64,000 nucleotides of DNA from Ovis canadensis (GCF_042477335.2 NC_091251.1:37092501-37156500); one strand, 5' to 3'; shown: positions 37,070 to 61,208, counted from the stretch's first letter. Program-made: numbers and translations. Notes: generated by a model not told the origin, from the sequence alone.

Positions 37070-37815
37070 TCTACTGACAGGAAATGAAGAGGAACTAAAG
37101 AGCCTCTTGATCAGGGTGAAAGAGAATGAAGAAGCTGGCTTCAAACTCAACATTGAAAAAACTAAGATCATGGCATTCAGTCCCATCACTTCACGGCAAA
37201 TAGAAGGGGGAAAGGTGGAAGCAGTGACAGATTTTCCTTTCTTGGGCTCCAAAATCACTGCAGACAGTGACTGCAGTCATGAAATTAAAAGACACTTGTT
37301 CACTGGAAGGAAAGCTATGACAAACCTAGACAGTGTATTAAAAAGCAGAGATATCACTTTGCCAACAAAAGTTCATCCAGTCAAAGCTATGGTTTTCCCA
37401 ATAGTCATGTAAGGATGTGAGAGTTGGACCATAAGGAAGACTGAGCACTGAAGAATTGATGCTTTTGAATTCTGTTCCTGAAGAAGACTCTTGAGAGTCC
37501 CTTGGACTGCAAGATCAAACCAGTCAATCCCAAAGGAAATCAATCCTGAATATTCGTTGGAAGGACTGATACGGAAGCTGAAGCTCCAATATTTCGGCCA
37601 CCTGATGTGAAAAGCTGATTCAGTGGAAAAGACCCTGATGCTGGGAAAGATGGAAGACAAAACAAGGGGGCGGCAGAGGATGAGTTGGTTGGACGGCATC
37701 ACTGACTCAATGGACATGAGTTTGAGCAAACTCCAGGAGACAGTGAAGGACAGGGAAGCTTGGTGTGCTGCAGTCCCTGGGGTTGCAGAGTTGGACACCA
37801 CTTGGAGACTGAACA
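37070..37815 (+). mobile_element. BovB LINE 3' third at the left edge of the PNP duplication
   Basis: 5'-truncated BovB starting near 'gaaatgaagaggaactaaag', with the frame HEIKRHLFTGRKAMTNLDS, and ending near 'gacaccacttggagactgaac'. Its last about 400 bp have a closely similar counterpart at about 53335-53815, which makes it the left boundary element of the tandem duplication. It shares private variants with that counterpart, such as 'gacaaaacaagggggcgg' against 'ggcaaaacaagggggcaa'. Confidence 0.9.
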
Positions 37816-38870
37816 AAATGTCTGTAGGGAACTGTAAGGCTCTTGAGAGGAAAAGACCATTTTTATATTCTGAACTTAACATTCTCTTAGCTCAGTGTTA
37901 AACAAGTATTCACTAACTTGATGAAAAGAAGAATGGATGAAAGGAGTCGTCATAGTGCCCGTCCAGGATGCTTTTTGTGTTGGGTTCAGCTAAGTAGGTC
38001 AGTTACCAAACAAAGGATTATTTGTAAGAGTTCTGGAAAGCTTTCCTGCCAAAATTTCTCTTCCATATTATACTACTACTAATTGAAATGTTACCACTGT
38101 TGGAGGCTCACCCAGCTCTACCCTCTCCCAAAAGGCAAACAGGCCTGAGGAGGTGGGAGTAGTATGTCTTTCAAACATGACAGTCAGCTGAATGCAAACT
38201 GAGAAGCACAAAGAGTTCAGTGAGCCAACAAGTCACGCCTGGGCTTATGTCATGGGGAAGTGCTGATCAAGCAGAGTGAAAAGAAAGGCTAATGTCCAGG
38301 AAAAAGCAATAGGAGGAAAGGGGGTGGTCCGAGAGGCCAGGGTATGAGTCAGCCTCGCAAGGGCTGGCAGCAGTCTCGTCAGCAGTGGCATGGCAAGCAG
38401 CAGAGAAAAGGGTATTTGCCATTGCACTGTGAGAATGGAGGGAAGGAGTGTATGGCTGCCGTGAATTATGGCAGATGTCTGGGTGAGGGAACTGAAGGAA
38501 ATCAATAGGAAATACAACTAGGACTTAACAAAGAAGTGGCAACGATGGAACACAAGCTGAGATCAGTGAACTAATTCAGATACTCACGAGCAGACAGAAA
38601 CTACCAGAAAGCAAAGGGGCAGAGGAAGACTGATCCGAGGGAAGTAGCCATCATGTGTCAGAAGTTAGCCTTTCCTTATCTTCTAGCACGTCCTCTCACT
38701 TTCACCTCTTTGCCTTTGCTTCATCCTACCCTGAATTCACATACCCCCTCATCTCAGTTCTTTGCTGTCTGAGAAGCAACAGAGTCAAACAAAATGTGGT
38801 CTCATGATTGCTTTCATGTCACTCTCGGTCCATATCCCAACCTTATCCCAAACTACATAAAAATGAAGAA
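37816..38870. other. 3' flank of PNP copy A, no further gene
   Basis: Single-copy-like sequence duplicated at about 53817-54795. The minus-strand frames at 38245-38517 and 54169-54441 are kept in both units only because the units are recent; they show no recognisable domain. Confidence 0.55.
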
Positions 38871-38888
38871 ATTTATTTCATCTTTCTC

Positions 38889-38894
38889 TTTATT
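38889..38894 (-). terminator. PNP: PNP copy A polyadenylation signal
   Basis: AATAAA on the minus strand, about 400 bases after the stop codon (39291). This gives a 3' UTR of about 0.42 kb with predicted cleavage near 38870. Confidence 0.75.
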
Positions 38895-39290
38895 CTCAAA
38901 ATACAATAGCATAAAAATCCAACAGGAACAGGCTGTTCCCTGTGTGGTCTCCAGTGCTCTGAGGCAGAACTGAGCCCCTAGGAATGTGAGAGGACCATCT
39001 TAAGCCAGTAATAGTTACTGTCTGAGCTCGAGGGCCCCAAACCAAATCCCTGGATGTGTGCTGGGGCTTGGGCTCCAGTTCTTGCAGAGGAATAGGAGTG
39101 GAAATCATTTTGAGATGACAAACTGACCAGAAGAGCGCTCAGCAGCAGTAAGGTCTGGTGGGAGAAGCCGGGAAGGTGACCCTCCTTTCTGCTGCCAACT
39201 AAGGCAGAGGCACATGACTCCAGCAAGGGCTGAAGTAGGTAGCAGCTCCTCGGATCCCATAATGGAGAGGCCAACCCACGCCGGGGCTGG

Positions 39291-45071
<5,781 letters not shown>

Positions 45072-45159
45072 GGTCCCGAAGACGCCGTCTCGATGAGTTT
45101 GCCCTTCTCCGTTCATATCGGCTCCGCTGAGCTCAGCCGGCTTCAGTCACCGAGTGTTA

Positions 45160-45240
45160 TCCACACAGTTAGCACACTGTTTGCACCGCGCTGGCTCATT
45201 ATATCCCCAGCGCCAGAGTCCCCAGCCAATGGCAAGCGAG
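45160..45240 (-). promoter_or_regulatory. PNP: Core promoter of PNP copy A
   Basis: On the minus strand a TATA-like GATATAATGA lies at 45205-45196, and an inverted CCAAT box (plus-strand CCAAT, 45226-45230) sits just upstream. A start near 45170 would give a 5' UTR of about 100 bases, in keeping with the mammalian gene. The elements are identical in copy B. Confidence 0.65.
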
Positions 45241-45498
45241 TACGCAACCGGCCTTGTCTCCATGGTGACCCACCCCGACTCAATAGCCCCGGGCAAGGCT
45301 GTAAATCTAATCTGAGTTCTTTCCACCCCCAGTATCTTTCTCGAGCTGCACTTTACCTTAGGAGGAGGGGGTAGGGGAGACGGGGCGGAGGGAGATGGGA
45401 GCATCCAGTGTTGTGTCCCTGCGCCCAGTCCTTACAGCACGTGGGGTTTCCAGCTGGGAAGCCTGAGCGGGAAGAGGGTTAGAAGTCCGGGAGGACAG

Positions 45499-46623
45499 AA
45501 TTCTGGAAATAAAAGCAAAAATAAACAAATGGGATCTAATTAAAATTAAAAGCTTCTGCACAACAAAGGAAAATATAAGCAAGGTGAAAAGACAGCCTTC
45601 TGAATGGGAGAAAATAATAGCAAATGAAGCAACTGACAAACAACTAATCTCAAAAATATACAAGCAACTTATGCAGCTCAATTCCAGAAAAATAAACGAC
45701 CCAACAAAAAATGAGCCAAAGAACTAAATAGACATTTCTCCAAAGAAGACATACGGATGGCTAACAAACACATGAAAAGATGCTCAACATCACTCATTAT
45801 TAGAGAAATGCAAATCAAAACCACAATGAGGTACCACCTCACACCAGTCAGAATGGCTGCGATCCAAAAATATGCAAGCAATAAATGCTGGAGAGGGTGT
45901 GGAGAAAAGGGAACCCTCCTACACTGTTGGTGGGAATGCAAACTAGTACAGCCACTATGGAGAACAGTGTGGAGATTCCTTAAAAAATTGCAAATAGAAC
46001 TACCTTATGACCCAGCAATCCCACTTCTGGGCATACACACCGAGGAAACCAGAATGGAAAGAGACACATGTACCCCAATGTTCATCGCAGCACTGTTTAT
46101 AATAGCCAGGACATGGAAACAACCTAGATGTCCATCAGCAGATGAATGGATAAGAAAGCTGTGGTACATATACACAATGGAGTATTACTCAGCTGTTAAA
46201 AAGAATTCATTTGAATCAGTTCTGATGAGATGGGTGAAACTGGAGCCGATTATACAAAGTGAAGTAAGCCAGAAAGAAAAACACCAATACAGTATACTAA
46301 CACATATATATGGAATTTAGAAAGATGGCAATGACGACCCTGTATGCAAGACAGGAAAAAAGACACAGATGTGTATACGGACTTTTGGACTCAGAGGGAG
46401 AGGGAGAGGGTGGGATGATTTGGGAGAATGGCATTCTAACATGTATACTATCATGTAAGAATCGAATCGCCAGTCTATGTCTGACACAGGATACAGCATG
46501 CTTGGGGCTGGTGCATGGGGATGACCCAGAGAGATGTTATGGGGAGGGAGGTGGGAGGGGGTTTCATGTTTGGGAACGCATGTAAGAATTAGATTTTAAA
46601 ATTAAAAAAATTAAAAAAAAAAA
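45499..46623 (+). mobile_element. L1 LINE, 5'-truncated, unit A only
   Basis: Last part of L1 ORF2 plus 3' UTR and poly-A. The frame 45757-46320 contains [20 protein letters not shown] and the C-terminal Cys/His cluster [22 protein letters not shown] at 45712 replaces the Trp expected in the WAKELNRHF block. It is flanked by an 18-bp duplication (AGAAGTCCGGGAGGACAG at 45481; AGAAGTCCCGGAGGAGAG at 46624), and unit B has the empty site. It lies about 330 bp upstream of the predicted PNP-A start. Confidence 0.95.
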
Positions 46624-46802
46624 AGAAGTCCCGGAGGAGAGCCTCTAACCACCTGTCTGCAACCCCATTCCTGACTGTGTCTACAGCAAATCAGGAGAGA
46701 TTTGAAAAGAGAAAAATTTAAACTGCAGATCCTGCAAACTCGGAATAAAATTAAGTAGCCTCTCTCTGAGTTCCTTCCTGAACAAAGGAAAAAGGGTCCA
46801 TT

Positions 46803-46985
46803 CTATTTCCCTGGTGACTCAGATGGTAAAGAATCCGCCTGCAGTGTGAGACCTGGGTGCTGCTCCCTGAGTGGGAAGAGCCCCTGGAGAAGGGAACAGC
46901 TACCCACTCCAGTATTCTGGTCTGGAGAATTCTGTGGACTGTATAGTCCATGCACTGGAGAAGAGAATGGCAAACCACTTCCGTA
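46803..46985 (+). repeat. Bov-tA-like SINE in unit A
   Basis: 'ttccctggtgactcagatgg', 'ggaagagcccctggagaag' and then BovB-like sequence ('gagaatggcaaaccactt'). Shared with unit B at about 61776-61958. Confidence 0.8.
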
Positions 46986-47164
46986 GTCTTCGCTTGGGAA
47001 CCCTGTGAACATGTGACACTGAAAGGTGAACTCCCCAGCTAGGGTATTCCTCAGGCCTGCTTGACTTCACAGGCCACCATATCTGGCTCTCGTGAGTGAC
47101 CACACCGACATGGTTATCTGATAGGTCACAAAGAGTAGAACAAGACTGAGCAAATTTCACTTTG

Positions 47165-48132
47165 GATAGGCTAACCTGGAGGTTATAGGATTTGGAAAAA
47201 CATATAGCCCTACCAGAGAGACTCTAGGCTGCTTCAGGCCAAATTACAAGGAGGGAGCACAGCCCCACCCATCAGCAGAAAATTGGATTCAAGATTTATT
47301 GAGCATGGCCCTGCCCTTCAGAGCAAGGCTCAGTTTTCCCCACAGCCAGTCCCTCCCATCAGGAAGCCTGCACAGGTCTTTTATCCTCATCCATCAAGAG
47401 GGCAGTCAGAATGGAAACCATAACCACAGAAAACTAACGAAAATGATCACATGGATCACAGCCTCCTGTAACTCAGTGAAACTATAAGCCAGGCAGTGTA
47501 GGGCCACCCAAGACAGATGAGTCATGGTAGAACGTTTTGACAAAATGTGGTCCATTGGAGAAGGGAATGGCAAACCACTTCAGCATTCTTGCCTTGCAAA
47601 CCCCATGAATAGTATGAAAAGACAAAAAGATAAGACACTGAAAGATGAAGCCCCCAGATTGGTAGGTGTACAACAGGCTGCTGGAGAAGAGAGGAGAAAT
47701 AGCTCCAGAAAGAATGAAGAGGCTGAGCCAAAGCAGAACCTGGAATGTAAGGTTCATGAATCAAGGTAAATTGGAAGTGGTCAAATAGGGGATGGCAAGA
47801 ATGAGCATTAATCTTTTAGGAATCAGTGAACTGAAATGAATGGGAATGGATGAATTTAATTCGGAAGACCAACTACTGTGGGCAAGACTGTCTTAGAAGA
47901 AATGAAGTAGCCCTCATAGTCAACAAGAGTCTGGAATGCAATACTTGGGTGCAATCTCAAACATGACCAGAAGGGGCTCAGTTCGTTTCCAAGGCAAACC
48001 ATTCAATATCACAGTAATCCAAATCTATGTCCTGGCCACTAATGCTAAAGAAGCTGCTGTTGACTGGTTCTATGAAGACCTACAAGACCTTTCAGAACTA
48101 ACACCAAAATAAGATGTCTTTTTCATCATAGG
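47165..48132 (+). mobile_element. Old BovB LINE, first part (unit A)
   Basis: 5' untranslated region ('agccagtccctcccatcagg') and start of the endonuclease frame ('gaacctggaatgtaaggttc'). Interrupted at 48132 by a younger BovB and resumes at 51382. Unit B carries the same element without interruption from about 62138. Confidence 0.9.
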
Positions 48133-51100
48133 TAGGTAAGATGGTAGGTGGGCAGACACACTGAAACCATACTCACAGAAAACTAGTCAATCTAATCACA
48201 CTAGGACCACAGCCTTGTCTAACTCAATGAAACCAAGCCATGGCCACGGGGCAACCCAAGACGGGTGGGTCATGGTGGAGAGGTCTGACCGAATGTGGTC
48301 CACTGGAGAAGGGAATGGCAAACCACTTCAGTATTCTTGCCTTGAGAACTCCACAAACAGTATGAAAAGGCATTATGATAGGATACTGAAACAGGAACTC
48401 CCCAGGTCAGTAGGTGCCAAATATGCTACTGGAGATCAGTGGAGAAATAACTCAAGAAAGAATGAAGGGATGGAGCCAAAGCAAAAACAATACCCAGCGG
48501 TGGATGTGACTAGTGATAGAAGCAAGGTCCGATGCTGTAAAGAGCAATATTGCATAGGAACCTGGAATGTCAGGCCCATGAATCAAGGCAAATTAGAAGT
48601 GGTCAAACAAGAGATGGCAAGGGTGAACATTGACATTCTAAGAATCAGCGAACTAAAATGGACTGGAATGAATGAATTTAACTCAGATGACTATTATATC
48701 TACTACCGCGGGCAGGAATCCCTCAGAAGGAATGGAGTAGCCATCATGATCAACAAAAGAGTCTGAAATGCAGTACATGGATGCAACTCAAAAACGACAG
48801 AATGATCTCTGTTCGTCTCCAAGGCAAACCAATCAACAATATCACAGTTATCCAAGTCTATGCTCCAACCAGTAATGCTGAAGAAGCTGAAGTTGAACGG
48901 TTTTATGAAGACCTACAAGACCTTTTAGAACTAACACCCCAAAAATGATGTCCTTTTCATTATAGGGGACTGGAATGCAAAAGTAGGAGGTCAAGAAACA
49001 CCTGGAGTAACAGGCAAATTTGGCCTTGGAATGTGGAATGAAGCAGGGCAAAGACTAATAGCATTTTGCCAAGAAAATGTACTGGTCATAGCAAACACCC
49101 TCTTCCAACAACACCAGAGAAGACTCTACACATGGACATCACCAGATGGTCAACACCGAAATCAGATTGATTATATTCTTTGCAGCCAAAGATGGAGAAG
49201 CTCTATACAGTCAACAAAAACAAGACCAGGAGCTGACTGTGGCTCAGATCATGAACTCCTTATTACCAAATTCAGACTCAAATTGAAGAAAGTAGGGAAA
49301 ACCACTAGACCATTCAGGTATGACCTAAATCAAATCCCTTATGATTATACAGTGGAAATGAGAAATAGATTTAAGGGCCTAGATCTGATAGATAGAGTGC
49401 CTGATGAATTATGGAACGAGGTTCGTGACATTGTACAGGAGACAGGGATCAAGACCATCCCCATGGAAAAGAAATGCAAAAAAGCAAAATGGCTGTCTGA
49501 GGAGGCCTTACAAATAGCTGTTAAGAGAAGAGAGGTGAAAAGCAAAGGAGAAAAGGAAAGATATAAGCATCTGAATGCAGAGTTCCAAAGAATAGCAAGA
49601 AGAGATAAGATAGCCTTCTTCAGCAATCAATGCAAAGAAATAGAGGAAAACAACAGAATGGGAAAGACTAGAGATCTCTTCAAGAAAATTAGAGATACCA
49701 AGGGAACATTTCATGCAAAGATGGGCTCGATAAAAGACAGAAATGGTCTGGACCTAACAGAAGCAGAAGATATTAAGAAGAGGTGGCAAGAATACACAGA
49801 AGAACTGTACAAAAAAGATCTTTACTACCCAGATAATGATGATGATGTGATCACTAATCTAGAGCCAGACATCCTGGAATGTGAAGTCAAGTGGGCCTTA
49901 GAAAGCATCACTACGAACAAAGCTAGTGGAGGTGATGGAATTCCAGTTGAGCTGTTTCAAATCCTGAAAGATGATGCTGTGAAAGTGCTGCACTCAATAT
50001 GCCAGCAAATTTGGAAAACTCAGCAGTGGCCACAGGACTGGAAAAGGTCAGTTTCCATTCCAATTCCAAAGAAAGGCAATGCCAAAGAATGCTCAGACTA
50101 CCGCACAATTGCACTCATCTCACACGCTAGCAAAGTAATGCTCAAAATTCTTCAAGACAGGCTTCAGTGATACGTGAACCATGAATTTCCAGATGTTCAA
50201 GCTGGTTTTAGAAAAGGCAGAGGAATCAGAGATCAAATTGCCAACATCCGCTGGATCATGGAAAAAGCAAGAGAGTTCCAGAAAAACATCTATTTCTGCT
50301 TTATTGACTATGCCAAAGCCTTTGAATGTGTGGATCACAATAGACTGTGGAAAATTCTGAAAGAGATGGGAATACCAGACCACCTGACCTGCTTCTTGAG
50401 AAATCTGTTAGTAGGTCAGGAAGCAGCAGTCAGAACTGGACATGGAACAACAGATTGGTTCCAAATAGGAAAAGGGGTACGTCAAGGCTGTATACTGTCA
50501 CCCTGCTTATTTAACTTATATGCAGAGTACATCATGAGAAACGCTGGGCTGGAAGAAACACAAGCTGGAATCGAGATTGTCGGGAGAAATATCAATCACC
50601 TCAGATATGCAGATGACACCACCCTTATGGCAGAAAGTGAAGAGGAACTAAACAGCCTCTTGATGAAAGTGAAAGAGGAGAGTGAAAAAGTTGTCCTAAA
50701 GCTCAACATTCAGAAAACAAAGATCATGATATCCAGTCCCATCACTTCATGGGAAATAGATGGGGAAACAGTGGAAACAGCGTCAGACTTTATTTTTGGG
50801 GACTCCAAAATCACTGCAGATGGTAATTGCAGCCATGAAATTAAAAGACGCTTACTCCTTGGAAGAAAAGTTATGACGAACCTAGATAGCATATTGAAAA
50901 GGAGAGATGTTGCTTTGCCGACTAAGGTCGGTCTTGTCAAGGCTATGGTTTATCCTGTGTTCATGTATGGATGTGAGAGTTGGACTGTGAAGAAGGCTGA
51001 GTGCCGAAGAATTGATGCTTTTGAACTGTGGTGTTGGGGAAGACTCTTGAGAGTCCCTTGGACTGCAAGGAGATCCAACCAATCCATTCTGAAGGAGACC

Positions 51101-51381
51101 AGCCATGGCATTTCTTTGGAAGGAATGATGCTAAAGCTGAAGCTCCAGTACTTTGGCCACCCAATGCTAAGAGTTGACTCATTGGAAAAGACTGATGCTG
51201 GGAGGGATTGGGGGCAGGAGGAGAAGGGGACGACAGAGGATGAGATGGCTGGATGGCATCACTGACTCGATGGACATGAATCTGAGTGAACTCCAGGAGT
51301 TGGTGATGGCCAGGGAGGCCTGGCCTGCTGCGATTCATGGGGTCGCAAAGAGTCGGACACGACTGAGCGACTGAACTGAAC
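48133..51381 (+). mobile_element. Younger near full-length BovB LINE nested in the old BovB, unit A only
   Basis: About 3.25 kb, flanked by TTCATCATAGG (48122-48132) and TTCATCAAAGG (51382-51392). The frame survives in three long pieces: 48215-48766, 49031-50170 and 50174-51265. The first carries the start of the endonuclease (CIGTWNVRPMNQGKL, SELKWTG). The second carries the endonuclease end (RNQIDYIL, DCGSDHELL) and the reverse-transcriptase N-terminus. The third carries reverse-transcriptase boxes (CFIDYAKAFECVDH, GVRQGCILSPCLFNLYAEY, LRYADDTTLMAESEEEL) with YADD intact. Breaks: TGA at 48764, a frame change before 49031, and TGA at 50168. It ends with a short (CTGAA)n tail. Not autonomous as it stands. 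Confidence 0.95.
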
Positions 51382-53820
51382 TTCATCAAAGGGGATTAGA
51401 ATGCACAAGTAGGAAGTCAAAAGATACCTGGAGTAATGGGCAAGTTTGGCTTTGGAGTACAAAATGAAGCAGGACAAAGGCTAACAGAGTTTTGACCAGA
51501 GAACGCACTGACCATAGCATACACTCTTCCTACAGCACAAGAAAGGCTCTACACGTGGACATCACCAGAGGGTCAATATAAAAATCTGATTTTTTTTGCA
51601 GCTCAAGATGGAGAAGCTCTAAACAGTCAGCAAAACAAGACCTGGAGCTGACTGTGGCTCAGATCATGAGCTCCCTGTTGGAAAATCCAGGCTTAAATTG
51701 AAGAAAGTAGGGGAAATCATTAGGCCATTCAGGTCTCACCTAGATCAAATCCCTTACGATTATACAGTGGAAGTGACAAACAGATTCAAGGGATTAGATC
51801 TGATAGAAAGAGTACCTGAAGAACTATGGACAGAGGTTTGTAACATTGTACAGGAGGCAGTGATCAAAACCATACCCAACAAGGAAATACAACAGGCAAA
51901 ATGGTTGTCTGAGGAGGCCTTACAGATAGCTGAGAAGCGAAGAGAAGCGAAAGGCAAAGGAGAAAAGGAAAGATGTGCTGATCTGAATGCAGAGTTCCAA
52001 AGAATATCAAGGAGAGATAAGAAAGCCTTCTTAAGTGAATGATGCAAAGAAAGAGAGGAAAACAATAGAATGGGAAAGGCTAGAGGTCTCTTCTATGTAC
52101 ATCAAGGCTGTATATTTTCATGCTGCTTATTTAACTTCTATGCAGAGCACATAGAAAATAGAAAATTAGAGATAACAGGGGAATATTTCATGCAAAGATG
52201 GGCACAACAAACGACAGAAACGGTATGGACCTAAAAGAAGAAGATAAGAGATGGTAAGAATACACAGAAGAGCTATACAAAAAAGATCTTAATGACCCAG
52301 ATAAACATGACGCTGTGGTCACTCACCTAGAGCCAGATATGGTGGACTGCAAAGTCAAGTGGGCCTTAGGAAGCATCACTATTAACAAAGTTAGTAAAGG
52401 TGATGGAATTCTAGCTGAGCTATTTCAAATCCTAAAAGATGATGCTGTGAAAGTGCTGCGCTCAATATGCCAGCAAAATTGGGAAACTCAGCAGTGGCCA
52501 TAAGACTGGAAAAGCTCAGTTTTCATTCTAATCCCAAAGAAGGGCAATGCCAAAGAATGTTCAAATTACCCCACAATTGCACTCATTTCACATGCTGGCA
52601 AGGTAATTCTCAAAATCCTTCAAGTCAAACTTCAACAATATGTGAACTGAGAACTTTCAGATGCACAAACTGGATTTAGTAAAGGCAAAGGAATCAGAGA
52701 TCAAATTGCCAACATCCACTGGATTGTAGAAAAAGCAAGAGAATTCCAGAAAAACATGTACTTCTGCTTCATTGACTACACCAAAGCCTTTGACTGTGTG
52801 GATCACAGCAAACTGAGGAATATTCTTGAAGAGAGGGGAATGCCAGACCACCTTACCAGAAACCTGTATGCGGATGAAAAAGCAACAGTTAGAACCAGAC
52901 ATGGAACAACAGACTGGTTCAAACTTGGGAAAGGTGTACATCAAGGCTATATATTTTCACCCTGCTTATTTAACTTCTATGCAGAGTACGTCATATGAAA
53001 TACTGGGCTGGATGAAATGCAAGCTGGAATCAAGATTGCCTGAAGAAATAGCAATAACTTCAGATATGCAGATGTCCCATCACTTGCACATCATTGGATG
53101 GGGAACCAATGGAAACAGTGACAGACTATTTTCTTGGGCTCCAAAACCCCTGCAGCCAGTGAGTGCAGCCATGAAATTAAAAGATGCCTGCACTTTCAAA
53201 GAAAAGCTATGACAAAGTAGACAGCATATTAAAAAGCAGAGACATCACTTTGCTGACAAAAGGTCTAGCCAAAGTTAGTCAAAGGTCCGTATAGTCAAAG
53301 ACTACTTGTTTTTCCAGTAGTCATGTAAGGATGTGAGAGTTGGACCATAAGGAAGACTGAGCACCAAAGAATTGATGCTTTTGAATTGTGTTGCTGGAGA
53401 AGACTCTTGAGAGTGTCTTGGACTGTAAGATCAAACCAGTCAATTCCAATGGAAATCAATCCTGAGTATCCATTGGAAGGATGGATACTGAAGCTGAAGC
53501 TTTTGGGTACCTGATGTGAAAACCTGATTCAGTGGAAAAGACCCTGATGTTGGGAAAGATGGAAGGCAAAACAAGGGGGCAACAGAGGATGATTTGGTTG
53601 GACGGCATCACTGACTCAACGGACATGAGTTTGAGCAACCTCCAGGAGACAGTGAAGGACAGGGAAGCCTGGTGTGCTGCAGTCCCTGGGGTTGCAGAGT
53701 TGGACACCACTTGGAGACTGAACAACAAAATGTCTGTAGGGAACTGTAAGGCCCTTGAGAGGAAAAGACCATTTTTATATTCTGTACTTAACATTCTCTT
53801 AGCTCAGTGTTAAACAAATA
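51382..53820 (+). mobile_element. Old BovB LINE, second part; 3' end probably chimeric
   Basis: Continues the element begun at 47165. Endonuclease remnant, RT region with FCFIDYTKAFDCVDHSKL (about 52760-52815) and HQGYIFSPCLFNFYAEY (about 52940-52985), then the 3' end to about 53820. Many stops. Its 51.4-52.3 kb part equals unit B's 63.1-64.0 kb, whereas its last about 480 bp match the left boundary BovB (37.4-37.8 kb). It is therefore the junction between the two units. Confidence 0.88.
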
Positions 53821-54812
53821 TTCACTAATTTTATGAAAAGAAGAATGGATGAAAGGAAGAATAGTCATAGTGCCCCTCCAGAATGCTTTTTGTGTTGGGT
53901 TCAGCTAAGTAGGTCAGTTACCAAACAAAGGATTATTTATAAGAGTTCTGGAAAGCTTTCCTGCCAAAATTTCTCTTCCACATTATACTACTACTAGTTG
54001 AAATGTTACCACTGTTGGAGGCTCACCCAGCTCTACCCTCTCCCAAAAGGCAAACAGGCCTGAGGAGGTGGGAGTAGTATGTCTTTCAAACATGCCAGTC
54101 AGCTGAATGCAAACTGAGAAGCACAACAAGTTCAGTGAGTTCAGTGAGCCAACAAGTCACGCCTGGGCTTATGTCACGGGGAAGTGCTGATCAAGCAGAG
54201 TGAAAAGAAAGGCTAATGTCCAGGAAAAAGCAATAGGAGGAAAGGGGGTGGTCCGAGAGGCCAGGGTATGAGTCAGCCTCGCAAGGGCTGGCAGCAGTCT
54301 CGTCAGCAGTGGCATGGCAAGCAGCAGAGAAAAGGGTATTTGCCATTGCACTGTGAGAATGGAGGGAAGGGGTGTATGGCTGCCGTGAATTATGGCAGAT
54401 GTTTGGGTGAGGGAACTGAAGGAAATCAATAGGAAATACAACTAGGACTTAACAAGGAAGTGGCAACGATGGAACACAAGCTGAGATCAGTGAACTAATT
54501 CAGATACTCACAAGCAGACAGAAACTACCAGAAAGCAAAGGGGCAGAGGAAGACTGATCCGAGGAAAGTAGCCATCAGGTGCCAGAAGTTAGCCTTTCCT
54601 TATCTTCTAGCACGTCCTCTCACTTTCACCTCTTTGCCTCTGCTTCATCCTACCCTGAATTCACATACCCCCTCATCTCAGTTCTTTGCTGTCTGAGAAG
54701 CAGCAGAGTCAAACAAAATATGGTCTCGTGATTGGTTTCATGTCACTCTCGGTCCATATCCCAACCTTATCCCAAACTACATAAAAATGAAGAATCGTAT
54801 TTCATCTTTCTC

Positions 54813-54818
54813 TTTATT
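54813..54818 (-). terminator. PNP: PNP copy B polyadenylation signal
   Basis: AATAAA on the minus strand about 400 bases after the copy B stop codon (55215), at the position equivalent to copy A. Confidence 0.75.
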
Positions 54819-55214
54819 CTCAAAATACAATAGCATAAAAATCCAAAAGGAATAGGTTATTTCCTGTGTGGTCTCCAGTGCTCTGAGGCAGAACTGAGCC
54901 CAGAGGAATGTGAGAGGACCATCTTAAGCCAGTAATAGTTACTGTCTGAGCTCGAGGGCCCCAAACCAAATCCCTGGATGTGTGCTGGGGCTTGGGCTCC
55001 AGTTCTTGCAGAGGAATAGGAGTGGAAATCATTTTGAGATGACAAACAGACCAGAAGAGCGCTCAGCAGCAGTAAGGTCTGGTGGGAGAAGCCGGGAAGG
55101 TGACCCTCCTTTCTGCCGCCAACTAAGGCAGAAGCATGTGTCTCCAGCAAGGGCTGAAGTAGGTAGCAGCTCCTCGGATCCCATAATGGAGAGGCCAACC
55201 CACGCCGGGGCTGG

Positions 55215-61208
<5,994 letters not shown>

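Noticed and set aside
38245-38517. Minus-strand 90-codon frame repeated at 54169
   Set aside because: It lies 3' of the PNP polyadenylation signal, has no domain, and is conserved only through the duplication.
50174-51265. 363-codon reverse-transcriptase frame as a host or viral gene
   Set aside because: It is the C-terminal part of a BovB (RTE) LINE, with no independent gene structure.
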